The notes beneath the pieces were generated by a model, which worked only from the letters and a program-made list of their open reading frames with translations, did not search any database and was not told where the DNA came from. 64,000 nucleotides of DNA from Heliocidaris tuberculata (taxonomy: Eukaryota > Echinodermata > Echinoidea > Camarodonta > Echinometridae): NCBI GenBank assembly GCA_025618425.1, contig CM046842.1:25556422-25620421 (forward strand), in the 5' to 3' direction. The translations under genes and the position numbers were made by a program. Shown here piece by piece: positions 22,967 to 34,499 of the stretch. Numbering within the stretch: position 1 is the stretch's first letter; the number at the start of each line of letters is the position of its first letter.

Positions 22967-23216
22967 ACTACAATGGGTGAATTCAAGTTCGGTGTTGAAA
23001 GCTGGTGTTGGTGTTGGGGCAAAACTAGCACCCGCCACAACACCGAACCTGAAATGAAGCTGGTGCACGGATTGACTTCACTAGGTGTTAAGCTATCAAT
23101 AATGTGATTGGTATTATTTTTATAAACCCGAATTCGGTGTAGGGGCTAGAATCAGCAGCCCAATTCACGCTCTCAACACCAACACCAACACCGAACTTGA
23201 AATCACCCCATGTAGT
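22967..23216. mobile_element. 250-bp MITE with CAAGTTCGGTGTTG ends
   Basis: The left end runs ACTACA then TGGGTGA then CAAGTTCGGTGTTG; the right end is the complement, ending TGTAGT. GGTGTTGGTGTTG repeats lie just inside both ends. Confidence 0.8.
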
Positions 23217-24834
23217 ATTCTCGTTATTTCAGCTCTAGCAGCACTGGTTGGATTTAAATGTCTGTCTGTTTCTGAGTTTTGTGTGATTGTGATTTATTTA
23301 AAGCTCATAAACAGTCTCGGTAGCAAAAATCATACTGGCAAGAAGCTTATCTGAAATAGTCATATACTATTCTCCTTTTATCATAAGACACATGTACGAG
23401 ATTATTTAACACTCCATTCACGATTTCGAACAAATGTTAGTGTAAATATCTGAAAGAAACGCTTGGTAACGGCTTTTCACTGCCTCACGCTAAGACCATA
23501 TCCACCCAGCGCTCCACTATGTGTAGCGTATTCTACACACACACAGCAATCCTCATATAGTGTGTGTGGCCGTTGTTTGAATTTACATCCCCTCTTTTTG
23601 GGGCCAGGGATTTTTATTACTTTTCACCTCTCATTCGATAAATATTTCACTTGAGGAGGAAAAAACTTCACAGCATCTTAGTTATGTTAGTACCCTGCTG
23701 TTTATTAAGTAAAGTCAAAAAAATCTCACGAAAAGTTTTTGAGGGCTTCCCAAAACTATCTGTTACCTTTAACCTGACTCATATACTATATGCCTGTAAG
23801 TGAGCAACTAGAGGGAATTCTTTTGAATTGTATCGGTTTATTGCAATAAAAGGACACGCAGCTTGACAGCTGAAATTGATCAATTTACAGAGTCAAACGT
23901 ATAAGAGACATAAACGATCGAAATAAGAATGAGTAGAAAATTCAACCATTTAATTCATATAGTGCATAAATCATACATAATAAAACTGAATATTACATCA
24001 AAATATTATAGGGGGGAAATAACACGTCAAGCCATCAAAGGTAAGATGAGAGAGAAGAGTAGGAAATCGAAAGAGAAAGGAGAGGGACGAAGAGTTCGGG
24101 AGGGAGGATTAAAGAGAGAAAGAAAAGGAAGAGAAGCGTGTGTATATATAGAGAGAGAAAAAAAAAGAGAGATAGAGAAAGAAACATGAGACAGAAAGAG
24201 AGCTAGGAAGAGAAAGAGAAGGAGGAAGAAAAACAGAAAGAAAAATTGATCAGAGAAAAGAGAGAGTGAAAAGTAGAAAGTAAGGAGGATGAAGACCATT
24301 AATATTCCTGTGGTAGAAGGTTGCAGTCCAAATTATAAAAAAAGAAGAATGCAAGGCCCTGCCAAGTGCATCAATGAGACTTTAAATACATATGAAATAT
24401 ATCAAGATTATTTTAAGAAGTCCATTAGCATCAAAAGAGCAAAGCCATACCAATCCGGCAACACATTCATTTCGGGATGCACCTCATATTCAACTTGCCT
24501 ATAAAAATCTCCAAAAGAGCGACAAAATACTAATTATACCATTTTCCAAACTGTAAAATGAGAGTATGGGTGAAAAAGAACCATAGAAGGATGGCCATTT
24601 TCGTAATTATTTTGATGATGGGAAACATATCGTCTAACGTGTTGCGCCTTGCACATCGTGCACAATACAAAAGCAACTGGAATGCTCATCCTCACTAAGT
24701 CCTTCCGTCAAGTAAATATGAATGGCGAAGTCATGACCCCAATCCCCCAATCTGCCACATACCGAGTAATAATATGAGAAAATCAATATCAGAAATAATC
24801 AGAAATAATCATCGAGTGAAACGGGCCTCGCTAG

Positions 24835-24876
<42 letters not shown>

Positions 24877-25844
24877 TCATACCCCCAACTCAAATTCTTG
24901 TCGGCAAATGCGCCACCTCTGTCGTCAAAAAAGAGGGGGGGGGGGGAGAGAGACGAAAGAGAAAAGGTAAAGGAGAAAAGAGAAAGGATAAGAAAAAAGA
25001 AAAGGGAAAGGAATTCAAAGGAAAACAAAAACAGGAAGAAAAGAAGAAAAACGTGAATGTTAATATGCGGGCAAATGGCGTCCCCTTCGTCAATGGGCTG
25101 CAGCCCCACCTCCCCCCCCCCCCCCCCCTAGGCTTTTCAAAGTTTCGATATTCGGGCAACCACCACTTCATATCTTACTGTAGGCATATATCGGATCATT
25201 GGGGAAAAAATAATGTCAGTGCTGTCATTTTAATGCAGTTGTCACCTTTGTTGATGAGCATCATACATCATTTTACAAATGATGTTAAACATAGTGATTA
25301 TATAGGAAATGGATAACACGTCACGCTTCACAGAATGTCAAAAACTCTTGCAGAGAGTTGTCAGTTATGTAGAGATGCATGATTATGTCCCACCAAGTTC
25401 AAGGGTATAAAGTTCGACGATTTATATTAAATATTTGTTTATTTATTTATTCATTCATTCATTCATTCATTCATTTCTGATATTTATACAGGGTAGCACA
25501 TTTTAACCAAAACTGGTGGTCTTCCAGGAGGCCCTGTTTGATTACAAAGATATTAAAATAACAACATTAACTCATCACAGCAACAAAACAAAATACAGAA
25601 GAAAGTGTCCTCGTAATAAATGGAAATTTTCAAAAACGTATTGTTGCATATTCCTACAGCCATTGATATAAATACATTCGGTAATTGGTTTTTAAATGAG
25701 ATGAAAGGTCATCTATTACTTTTTGACATCCCCCCCAAAATATAGTCATATGCCTGTAATGAAAGCTCATAAACACAGCACAGAGATGATCTTGGTTCAA
25801 CATAAACCCCCAGTTAGGATACGTACCCAAACATGCCAAAATAT
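23217..25844. other. No gene seen; GA-rich tract, 39-base G-run, C-run
   Basis: A GA-rich tract at about 24035-24290, an uninterrupted G-run at 24836-24874 followed by more G- and A-rich sequence, and a C-run at about 25112-25128 preceded by GGGCTGCAGCCCC. The 180-codon + frame at 24774-25316 has a poly-Gly core and basic low-complexity sequence and is rejected as a gene. An (ATTC)n stretch lies at about 25447-25477. Confidence 0.55.
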
Positions 25845-26515
25845 ACACACTAAGAAATTAGGGTGCACATATAGGGTGCAAATTTTGGTGGATAATATCT
25901 ACTCTGGTGGAATCTTGCACCCCTACGGGTGTGCTTTGCAGAAACCGCAGTTCAAAATTGTGTAAATTTGAATTCTGCTCCCTTCGATCAGAAGTATTAG
26001 TCTTACATAAATACCCACAACTGCATTGTTGACACTTATGTCACAATATCTCATGAAGTTAAAGACTAAATATTCAAAAGCACAAAAATGAAATAAATTA
26101 GAAAAAGAAAAAATAAATCCATTTCAATCAGCTTGTGTCGTAAATTTGCTTAAATTAAAACTATCTGTAAACGACGTGTTTCAAGAGAGTAATCGCACAA
26201 AGACTAACATAAACCGGCTTTACAGGCCCACTATATGAACACGATAACAAAAGAGAGCGAACAAAATATACAGCTCCTCATTGTACCCTCCACAATTGCT
26301 CTGGTAGACAAAAGAACATCCCTTCATTGCTGTGTAAAATAAGTAGAACATGCATGCAGAATATGCATGTGACACCTGTTGTTCATATTTTTAAATAATA
26401 GCAACAAAGGGATGTTCTTTTGTCTACCAGAGGTATTGTGGAAGGTACAATGAGGAGCTGTATATTTTGTCCGCTCCTTTTGTTCGCCATGTTCATATAG
26501 CGAGGCCAAAGAGTA
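25845..26515. mobile_element. Composite GGGTGCA/hairpin element, copy 2
   Basis: Starts with the same ACACTAAGAAATTAGGGTG as copy 1 at 13487, but its body (25965-26220) is the reverse complement of 14480-14735, followed by the hairpin at 26215-26512. Either copy has been rearranged internally or the full element has inverted ends at both sides. Confidence 0.65.
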
Positions 26516-26733
26516 TAACTACGAAGAGTGCTCATTCCCGAAATAAAGTATGCGTAGGCCTATATATTGTGGCACATGTCGATCGGCCGTGAGGGAAAGC
26601 TTGTAGTCTTTATCAAAATGTTTGTATTTTTATGCCTCTGCCCACCGAAGGTGGGTGCCGGAGGCATTATGTTTTCGGGTTGTCCGTCAGTACGTCCGTA
26701 CGTCCGTCCGTCCCGTTTTCGTTCTCACAATAA

Positions 26734-26778
26734 ATGATAATGATAATAATGATAATGATGATGATAATAATAATAATC

Positions 26779-26813
<35 letters not shown>

Positions 26814-26814
26814 C

Positions 26815-26900
<86 letters not shown>

Positions 26901-26925
26901 TATAATACTAATAATAATAATGAAC
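26734..26925. repeat. (AAT)n microsatellite
   Basis: About 190 bases of AAT triplets with GAT/CAT interruptions. Asn-rich and Ile-rich open frames here are artefacts. Followed by GCTTATATAGCGC, the SINE-like 3' motif. Confidence 0.95.
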
Positions 26926-27676
26926 GTTGCTTATATAGCGCATATCATTTGCATAAGAAAGTCTCTATGCGCTTAAAGAAAATATATAAAGAGATGAGGT
27001 CAGAATAGAAAACAAAAATTCTATTCTATACCGGAATCACTACAAAGCCATTTTACTTGTCTACAAGGCTATACACAATATGTCATTCTTCTGTTTGTAA
27101 AGCGCTTTGAAAACAATTTCTGTGTTGAATTGCTATATAAAAACATTATTTTATTATTATTATTATTAATAGAAAACAAACATGCCTGGTAGATGGAGTT
27201 ATAATAATAAAAAACAAATAATTACTTACAAAGATAACTTAAGAACCATTTGGCAGATCAACTTCAAACTTGGCTCATGTATGCATATGGGAAGGACAAT
27301 AGTCTGATTACATTTTGGGGTCATGAGGTGAAAGGTCAAAGGTCACAGAGGTCATTGCGTATATGAAAATGGCTTGTTCTCCCGATCACTTAAGAAACAT
27401 TTGGCGAATCAACTTCAGACTTGGCTCATGCATGCATATGGGAGGGGTGATTATCTGATTAGATTTTGAGGTCACAGAGGTCATTTTATATATGAAAATG
27501 GCTTGTTCTTGTTATAACTTAAGAACCATTTTGCGAATCAATTTCAAATTTGGCTCATGTATGCATAACGGAGTGATGATGATCTGAGTTGATTTTGGGG
27601 TCACGAGGTCAAAGGTCACAGAGGTCATTATATACCTTGAAATAGATTGTTCTCACAATAACTCAAGAATGATTTA

Positions 27677-29506
27677 ATGGATCAACTTGTTATAGGACGA
27701 GGGTGTCGTCAAGGAGACCCTTTATCGCCCTACCTTTTTTTACTTGTTAGCGAAATACTAGGAATTTTGATTAGGCGCTCCAATTCTATATCTGGTTTGT
27801 ATTTAAATGGAAAAACAAGTAAACTCCTACAATACGCAGATGACACTCTTTTGACACTTAATGGTACAAAGGAAGAGTTACACTGTGCACTAAGTATTCT
27901 AGATGATTTTGAAAAAATGTCAAACCTTAAGATAAACATTACGAAAACTCAAGTGATATGGATCGGAAAAAATAGGGCCTGTAAGAAACAATTAATGCCA
28001 GAACACAAACTAAATTGGGTATCCGAAGGTTACTCGAGATACCTAGGAATAGACTTTTCGGTTAACTTGTTAGAAATGGTCAATCATAATTATTGTGAAA
28101 AAATTAAAGAAATAAAACGCCAAATTATGTCATGGTCAAAAAGAACTTTAACTGTCTTAGGGAGGATAACTGTAGTTAAAAGTTTGTTGGTACCAAAACT
28201 AAATTATTTGTTATTATCACTTCCAGAACCTAATTCTCAAATTATGATAGATATAAACCGTTCTTTTTATGCGTTTATCTGGGGTAACAAACCTGATAAG
28301 ATAAGTAGAGAACAAATGTGTCAACTATACTCTGAAGGCGGAGTTAAAATGATTAATATTTTTATTCATGCCAAATCTCTAAAGATATCGTGGATTAGAA
28401 GATTTGTAAGTGATTCTCAGGTAAAAAATTACACTTTCCATATGTTTTATTCGTTCTTGCCTCAAAATCATTCTTTTCATTTGTATATGGGATCTATTTA
28501 CTACAAAAACTTGGCAGACTTGACACCAAATCCATTTTGGAAAGAGGTTCTTTTAGCATGGTCAGACCTGGTGGAACTTTTTATCGAAAATATTGCATGT
28601 CAACCTCTTTGGAATAACCCCCAAATAAAAATGAATGGTAGGGTAATATACTTTAGGTCCTGGAGTGTAAAGGGAATACGTTTTGTGAATGACATTTTAG
28701 AACAAGACGGATCTTTTCTTTCATATTTTGATTTTCAACGTCGGTTTGACATACAAACAAACTTTCTCCAGTACTATGGTCTATGTAATGCTGTTCGGTC
28801 AGGTTTTGAAAAGAGTACACGTGTAATTCCAAAGGCCATAGAACCTATAATTCCTGAAGCTTTGCACCTTATAGTGAAAACAAAATCTGGTTGTTCCCAT
28901 ATTTATCAGTCTTTCTTAAAATACAAAGTCAAAGAATGTAAAAGTCTTATAAAGTGGAAAAAAATCTTAGATATTCAGGATGAACGATGGGGGTCATATT
29001 GTTTAATTCCTTTTCAATCAATAGATACCAATATGAGATGGTTCCAAATCAAGATTTTAAACAGAATATTATATATGAGAGATGCATTGTTGAAATTTGG
29101 TGTGGTAACTGATAAAAAATGCACCTTTTGTAATAACAGTGAAGAAACCATTATACACGTGTTTTGCTCTTGTCAGTACACGAATGTAATATGGTCTAAA
29201 TTTGAGTACTGGGTACTTCATAATACTGGGGAAAAGGTTATACTTACAAATCAAAATAAGTTGTTTGGATTTTGCGGTATCAATAACAATGCACTAAACT
29301 GTATACTGATGGTTGTACGACGAGAAATATTTCATGCCAAATTACAAAATCAATTACCTTCATTTGAGAAAATTATATTAGCCGTAAAATGTTATTACGA
29401 AATGGAAAAATACATTTATCAAACGAATCTCAAAGAAAAGAAATTACTGAAGAAATGGTTTCTATTCAGAAAATGTTTTGAGAGTGTTGGCAGCGTGACA
29501 ACATGA
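27677..29506 (+). CDS. LINE ORF2 C-terminal half: reverse transcriptase palm to zinc-knuckle
   Basis: The sequence RGCRQGDPLSPYLFLLVSEI (about residues 8-28) is RT motif 4 and LLQYADDTLL (about 50-59) holds the catalytic YADD. These are followed by KINITKTQVIW and SRYLGIDFS, the usual RT continuation. Near the C terminus CTFCNNSEETIIHVFCSC fits CX2CX8HX4C, the zinc-knuckle-like motif of L1/Tx1 ORF2. The upstream endonuclease and RT fingers are missing because of 5' truncation. The ATG at 27677 and the first residues (MDQL) come from the target repeat, not the LINE, so this is a chance open start and not a natural initiation site. Expression from this copy is not implied. Confidence 0.85.
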   Translation: MDQLVIGRGCRQGDPLSPYLFLLVSEILGILIRRSNSISGLYLNGKTSKLLQYADDTLLTLNGTKEELHCALSILDDFEKMSNLKINITKTQVIWIGKNRACKKQLMPEHKLNWVSEGYSRYLGIDFSVNLLEMVNHNYCEKIKEIKRQIMSWSKRTLTVLGRITVVKSLLVPKLNYLLLSLPEPNSQIMIDINRSFYAFIWGNKPDKISREQMCQLYSEGGVKMINIFIHAKSLKISWIRRFVSDSQVKNYTFHMFYSFLPQNHSFHLYMGSIYYKNLADLTPNPFWKEVLLAWSDLVELFIENIACQPLWNNPQIKMNGRVIYFRSWSVKGIRFVNDILEQDGSFLSYFDFQRRFDIQTNFLQYYGLCNAVRSGFEKSTRVIPKAIEPIIPEALHLIVKTKSGCSHIYQSFLKYKVKECKSLIKWKKILDIQDERWGSYCLIPFQSIDTNMRWFQIKILNRILYMRDALLKFGVVTDKKCTFCNNSEETIIHVFCSCQYTNVIWSKFEYWVLHNTGEKVILTNQNKLFGFCGINNNALNCILMVVRREIFHAKLQNQLPSFEKIILAVKCYYEMEKYIYQTNLKEKKLLKKWFLFRKCFESVGSVTT

Positions 29507-29740
29507 AAATGATCAATTTACTATGTATTGTTTTATATCATATGTATTGAAAAAAAGAAATCTTTATTTTTTCTCTGCCCTTAAGTTTGGGCCGTGATGT
29601 TCATTGTTATGCCATTGTTTACTCATTCTGTTGCACTATCCTGAATACGAAAGTATATGATTATTTGTATTTGTTGAATTTGTTTTTTGTAAATAAAGAA
29701 CCCTGTGGAAGGGGGAAAAAAAAAAAAAAAAAAAAAAAAA
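27688..29740 (+). mobile_element. 5'-truncated L1/Tx1-like LINE
   Basis: Carries the C-terminal half of ORF2, a 3' UTR with ATAAAG just upstream of the end, and a poly-A tail at 29717-29740. The left junction cuts GATCAACTT and the right side resumes AACTTCAAACTTGGC, so AACTT is the likely target duplication (partly ambiguous with the tail). The uninterrupted unit nearby reads ATCAACTTCAAACTTGGC. The frame is intact over 609 codons, which points to a recent insertion. A longer copy lies on the minus strand at 51455-55840. Confidence 0.9.
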
Positions 29741-30117
29741 AACTTCAAACTTGGCACACGTGTATATATTTGGGTGACAGTGATATGATTAGATTTGGGG
29801 GTCATGGGTTCAAAGGTCAAAGGTCACAGAGGATGTTATATACCTGTAAACAGACTGTTCTTGCAATAACTTGAACACAGTTTGACATTTTAACTTCAAA
29901 CTTTGTACATGTATGCATACTAGGGTGACAATGATCTGATTAGATTAGGGAATTCAGCCATATGGCAACTCTGCTTGTGATCTTTAACCCCATGAACCAC
30001 TTGGCATATCAGTTTTAAGGAGTGATAAAATATTTTGTTCAGCTTTTTAAACAAAGTTTTAAAAAATCAACATGAATGTGCGAAATATATCTGATCTTGC
30101 AACGGCGGAGGCATAAA

Positions 30118-30732
30118 TTTCGACTGCGCGCGGTCGAGACTTCATCCAGTTTATTTTCTTTCTTTTTTTTTCATAACTTTTGGTAAAGTCGTAAAGGGCA
30201 TAATATTGATATTGTCCCTTCAAATACAAACTTATGTCCCAAAACAGATAGGAATCAACTCTAACTGCACCAGGGAGGAGAAGGAGAGAGTTTGGAGGAG
30301 GAGGTAGGAGAGATGTTTGTATTTTTGTTAAAGTTATTTGCCGTGAGATTTCTATTAATATTTATGCCATGGGGGGGGGGGGGGGATGGTCCAAACATGT
30401 TCCCTGATATTAAGCTCTCTATGAGCAATTATTGCGATTTCTGACGGGAATGTCGAGAAAAGTAAAAAAAAAAAAATAGAAAAAAAAATAAATATATATT
30501 ATATATATATATAATAAATCCTATTTTTATTTTTCTAAATCAGAATATTTCATTTGATATCATGATTTATGCAAATTATAGGGATTATAGACCTATAATG
30601 TAAATTTGTAGGCCTTATTCTTTTAAAAGTCAAGACAGGAAAGGCTTTATCAAAATGAGATTGCTTCCAAGCAATTCCTTATATAAATAAAAAGATTAAT
30701 TAAGAGTGGCGTATCCAAGATTCTCTTATTTT
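30118..30732. other. No gene seen; poly-G and AT-rich spacer
   Basis: A G-run lies near 30371-30386 and a (TA)n stretch near 30492-30513. GAGTGGCGTATCCAAGA at 30704-30720 resembles one end of the next element. Confidence 0.5.
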
Positions 30733-30981
30733 TATTGGTGGCGTATCCAGGAATGCACTTACCCCTATGTGCTAGTCAAAACCAAATCTGACATATCTTA
30801 GTTACACATCGAATGAAAGGAAATGTGTGCCTCCCCTACCCCCCCCCCCCCCCCCCGGCACAGAAGGAACATGAAAATGTGAAAATTCAGAATAGAAGGC
30901 ATCTGATGATTTTTTTTGTTCGTCAGGCGTGAGCCCCCCCCCCCCTCCCCTCCCCCTGCATTCCTGGATACGCCACCAATA
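30733..30981. mobile_element. 249-bp MITE with perfect 25-bp inverted ends
   Basis: Bases 30733-30757 (TATTGGTGGCGTATCCAGGA...) are the exact complement of 30957-30981. C-runs lie inside near both thirds (about 30838-30856 and 30934-30956). No coding capacity. Perfect ends imply a young copy. Confidence 0.9.
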
Positions 30982-31299
30982 TAAATAACTTACTGTAAGT
31001 TATTTGATGATATAATTTATTTTAAATTACCAGTCCTATTCTGTCTCTGTAGGAATATCCCATTCCTTTTGCCCCCAGCTCTCTTTGCTCCTCTCACTCT
31101 TCCCTCTCTCCTCACAGGCTTTCATTTTCACATACTCTCTTATTCTCTTATTCTCTCTTACAACCGATCTGTAAAAATGACTCCAATAGAAATGGGAACA
31201 AAATAATGATCTCTTATTATTTTTTCTTTCAATCTTTCAATTTAATGAGATCGACCACCAACACTATGCAATCCCATTCTTCACTTCCATGACAGAATA

Positions 31300-31465
31300 G
31301 CAGGGGCAGATCCCGGGGGGGGGGGGCGAATCGGCCGCGGCCCCCTTTTTGAAACCCAACTGGCATATCTTATGTACACAATAAAAACAATTGCCTCTTT
31401 AACTGGGTACTTTTCCTGCTCTGTGCCCCTCCTCTACAAAATCCTGGATCCGCCCACGGAATAGG
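31300..31465. mobile_element. MITE-like element with G-run and GGATCCGCCC end
   Basis: AGGGGCAGATCCCGG followed by a G-run at the left; CCTGGATCCGCCCACGG at the right. The same organisation (GGCGGAT..AGG + G-run ... CCTGGATCCGCCCC) is seen at 42299-42636. Confidence 0.55.
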
Positions 31466-32264
31466 AATTACATTCTCTTGAACTACAAACTAAAGCTATA
31501 CGCGGGCTCTTGCCTAAAATGTAAATAACACCGGATCGAGCACCATTAGTTTGGGAGCCCACGAGGCTAACAATGTCGGTCTATTAACCCTCCGAGAAAA
31601 CTTGTAAACAGGCCCACCCCGCTAGACTGACGTGACAGTCCGGCCATGGACCAGTGGCGAATTAAGAGTTTAGGGGGCGGGGGGGGGGGGGGGGGCTGCT
31701 CGTGAATTATGGAGGAAAACTGGAACCCATAAAATCTGATACTATTCGACTAGTTGAGTCTTAATCACACATTTTCATCGCTTTAAAATTTATTTAAGTC
31801 ACATTTTTCAAAATTTTGATTTAATTCTGTGGGGACTAATATCATTCAAAAATCCCTGTTTTTGCGTGTTAAGCTATGGGAGCTGGAAGGCCAAAAGCAT
31901 GCATATTCCAGGGGATTTATGCGAGGTCCCTTCCACTTTTTTGAGCCTTCATTAAGCTTTTTCAGAGTCTCAAATTACATGTAAGCCACATTCACAATAA
32001 ATTCAAGGTAATGCTATGGGAACTATAATCATTCTTAAAATCCATGTTTTCACGTGTTAACCCTATGGCAGATGACTCTGTCAAAAAGCAGGCATGATCC
32101 GGGGATTCATAGTGGCATTTATTGACAATAAAGGTTCAAGAAATGTTTTTTGAACTATCCATCTTGTATATAAAGACCACAATTTTTGTTTCCCTTGAAA
32201 AAACGTTTCTCATTGAAATGTGTATTACAGAAACCTGTTCATAAAGACCACCTGCTCATATGTA
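31466..32264. other. No gene seen; G-run repeat start and diverged repeats
   Basis: CAGTGGCGAATTAAGAG followed by a G-run at about 31670-31695 looks like the left end of another G-tract element. The rest is diverged, with two related blocks ('AAAATCCCTGTTTTTGCGTG' near 31849 and a similar one near 32037). Confidence 0.45.
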
Positions 32265-32900
32265 TCTTAATCACTGTCACCATCCGACAACGGCTGATTA
32301 GAAATTCCTCTTATAGAATCTGTCTGAAATGGCTTAACTGCAACCGGGACAAATACTTTTACAGACGATTATACATTATGTATTTTCTGCCCTTTTTAAT
32401 TTCTTTTCGCGCGTTTAAAGTGTTCTAAAAAAAAAAGATGCTATATCGTAATCATACTCATTAGCCAGCGACAACTGATTAAAAAATCTTCTTATAGAGC
32501 CTGTCTCAACTGGCTTAAGATGGCAGTAATGGCAGAAGAGACAAGATGCAGAGACTCCTGAACTGCAGACGATGTTGCTAAAAGTTCTCACAGACGGTTT
32601 CTTTTCTAATCTTCTTACTTCTTTAATTTTGATTTGAAAAAAAAATATAATCATTATAAGAGTAATCATTGTCGCCAGCCGACAACCGTTGATGAAATAT
32701 TCCATTAAGGACCTGTCTGAATTTTGTCTTTTTTTCTGAAGGTTAGCTTAAATGTTAATTAATAGTGATGACGAGGATTGCTGAGGAGACCGTTGCATTC
32801 ACTCCTAGCTAAAGACAAAAATAGAAACGAGTCACATAAAAAAGAATAGACAATTAGCAACAGCTGATTTCAAATTCCTTAGATGATCTTTATGATTTTT
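32265..32900. repeat. Four diverged ~190-bp tandem copies
   Basis: Blocks with 'CGACAACGGCTGATTAGAAA', 'CGACAACTGATTAAAAAATC', 'CGACAACCGTTGATGAAATA' and 'CAACAGCTGATTTCAAATTC' recur at about 190-base steps, each followed by an AGCCTGTCTC-like block in three of four. Confidence 0.55.
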
Positions 32901-32977
32901 TGTTTCGTTTTTATGACCTCTCTTTGAAGAGTCATATTTAGGGATTACTATAAATTTGAGTGGAAATCTATGCTCAG

Positions 32978-33124
32978 GGCCCTGTTTCATAAAAAAAATT
33001 TATCAATAACAAGTTGCAATAACTGTTATAAGCTACTGAAATCCTTGCATCTGATTGGGTGAGAGAAAATTTATCATAGAAATGTGGCAGTTGTTACTTA
33101 TAACAAGTTTTATGAAACGGGACC
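32978..33124. mobile_element. 147-bp MITE flanked by CAG
   Basis: Starts GGCCCTGTTTCATAAA and ends with TTTATGAAACGGGACC; CAG at 32975-32977 and 33125-33127. The core with 'TTATAAGCTACTGAAATCC' is shared with 47466-47611 and, inverted, with 48566-48701 and 50192-50307. Confidence 0.85.
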
Positions 33125-33210
33125 CAGATCGTAGAATTCACTCTCAAATGAGTAATTGAAACCACTACCTAGGATGATCAAGACTGGATTCCAATATTTT
33201 TGAGTGTGGG

Positions 33211-33360
33211 TTTCCACTCCAAAATGAAGTGTTTCCTAATCATGACTCTTCAGAGGGTGGATTTCCACTCCAAAATGAAGTGATCCCTAATCATGACTCT
33301 TCAGAGGGTGGATTTCCACTCCAAAATGAAGTGATCCCTAATCATGGCTCTACAAAGAGC
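33211..33360. repeat. 51-bp tandem repeat, about three units
   Basis: TTTCCACTCCAAAATGAAGT recurs at 33211, 33262 and 33313. The 51-base period keeps a + frame open (33229-33420, repeating NHDSSEGGFPLQNEVIP), but there is no start context or paralogue to support a gene. Confidence 0.85.
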
Positions 33361-33449
33361 GGATTTCACTCGTGTATGTTTAGAGAGTGGGCTATACGAA
33401 AGCGGGTAGTCCATGTATAAAAGACAGTCCAACTCAGTCTCTTATGAAT

Positions 33450-34350
33450 TTTTGAAGTTGTAATCAATCAAAAACAAATTGACAACTCCGTGACGTATCT
33501 TGCGATATCCTCTCGCCTATTTCGTCTGTGCAAAAAATCATTTGTTTATATATTATTTTTCTTAGTTTCTATAAAGGAATGCATTTGTTTCATATATAGG
33601 CCTACAGATTTTGTGTAAAACATATCAATGGTTATATCTAGGTTGCATGTATGATAGAATATTTTCTTTAAAAAAGTGGAAATTTATGATTTTTTTTTAG
33701 TACAGACCAATGAGAGGGGACCTCGTGGTTGCTGTTTTATATGTCTTTTCTAGGTACATGATGTAGCGCGTTGCGTTAAGCCATCGAAAAATACTGAGAA
33801 AAATGATCAGGTCAGTACTTCGGAATGCATCAGAAATTGCCATGGCGTATACAGGAAATGCTTATTTATCCAAATAATGTAAATTGTTATAACATTGTTG
33901 TAATGAAAGTGACGCTATAATCCAATACCATTTATTTGAATGCCAATTCATTTACTGCGATAAAATAATTCTATTTATTTACTCATATTGCTGTGTCATG
34001 CATTGTTCTTACTACTACTTATAGCCTATATCTCGTAAGCGTAGCCTCCTCCTTCGGCTCTACCATATTTCACTTTTCTTTTTATCCCAGTCCTTTCAAT
34101 TAACACTGCATGCAAACGTACTCACCTTCTTTCATACTTTCTGACAATAGATTTCATGTTCGTATGTACCTTTTATCTTGTTTGTACCATTGATATTGTG
34201 GAAAAAACTGTAAATGTGAAATATGAAACAATAAACTTAAACTGAAACTGAAACTTATCGGAAGTTTGCTCAAACTTTCATGGACCGGTTTCTTTTAATT
34301 TTTCTGCATACAACCAACTTAATGTAACAGGGTAGACTTCTTCTTTTAGC
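33450..34350. mobile_element. Copy 2 of the 18680-19293 TIR element, with a LINE-tail insertion
   Basis: Shares CCGTGACGTATCTTGCGAT, TAGGTTGCATGTATGAT and GCTCAAACTTTCATGGACCG with copy 1 and ends near 34348. The middle is replaced by a segment ending in AAACTGAAACTGAAACT. Confidence 0.6.
34000..34256 (+). mobile_element. LINE or SINE 3' end with (ACTGAA)n tail
   Basis: Ends AACAATAAACTTAAACTGAA with repeated CTGAAA units. The reverse complement of the last ~70 bases and more is present at 56188-56400. The short-repeat 3' tail is typical of CR1/L2-type LINEs and the SINEs that use them. Left boundary uncertain. Confidence 0.6.
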
Positions 34351-34499
34351 CTATGCGGGAATTAACAAATTCTGCCGACGGTTTCAATAAATTGTGAGGG
34401 TGATGTTAGAGAAGGAGACATGATGAAGTCGCCCTGAACTCGAGACACTGCTTTTAAAAACATTATTGAGCAGGACTAGGAAAGTGCATGGATGTAATG

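Larger units (their letters stand above)
26632..30117. repeat. TGCCTCCGCC repeat, copy 2, interrupted by a LINE
   Basis: Opens TATGCCTCTGCCCACCG with the GCCGGAGGC hairpin and (GTCC)n, and closes at about 30100-30114 with CGGCGGAGGCATA, so the two ends are inverted. Between them are (AAT)n (26734-26925) and ~125-bp tandem units (AACTTAAGAACCATTTGGC, GGTCAAAGGTCACAGAGGTC). The LINE at 27688-29740 is inserted within one unit. Confidence 0.75.

Noticed and set aside
24774..25316. 180-codon + frame with a poly-Gly core
   Set aside because: It consists of a 39-base G-run, further G-runs and GA-rich low-complexity DNA; no domain and no splice or start support.
26622..27008. Asn-rich and Ile-rich frames
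   Set aside because: Direct translation of an (AAT)n microsatellite.
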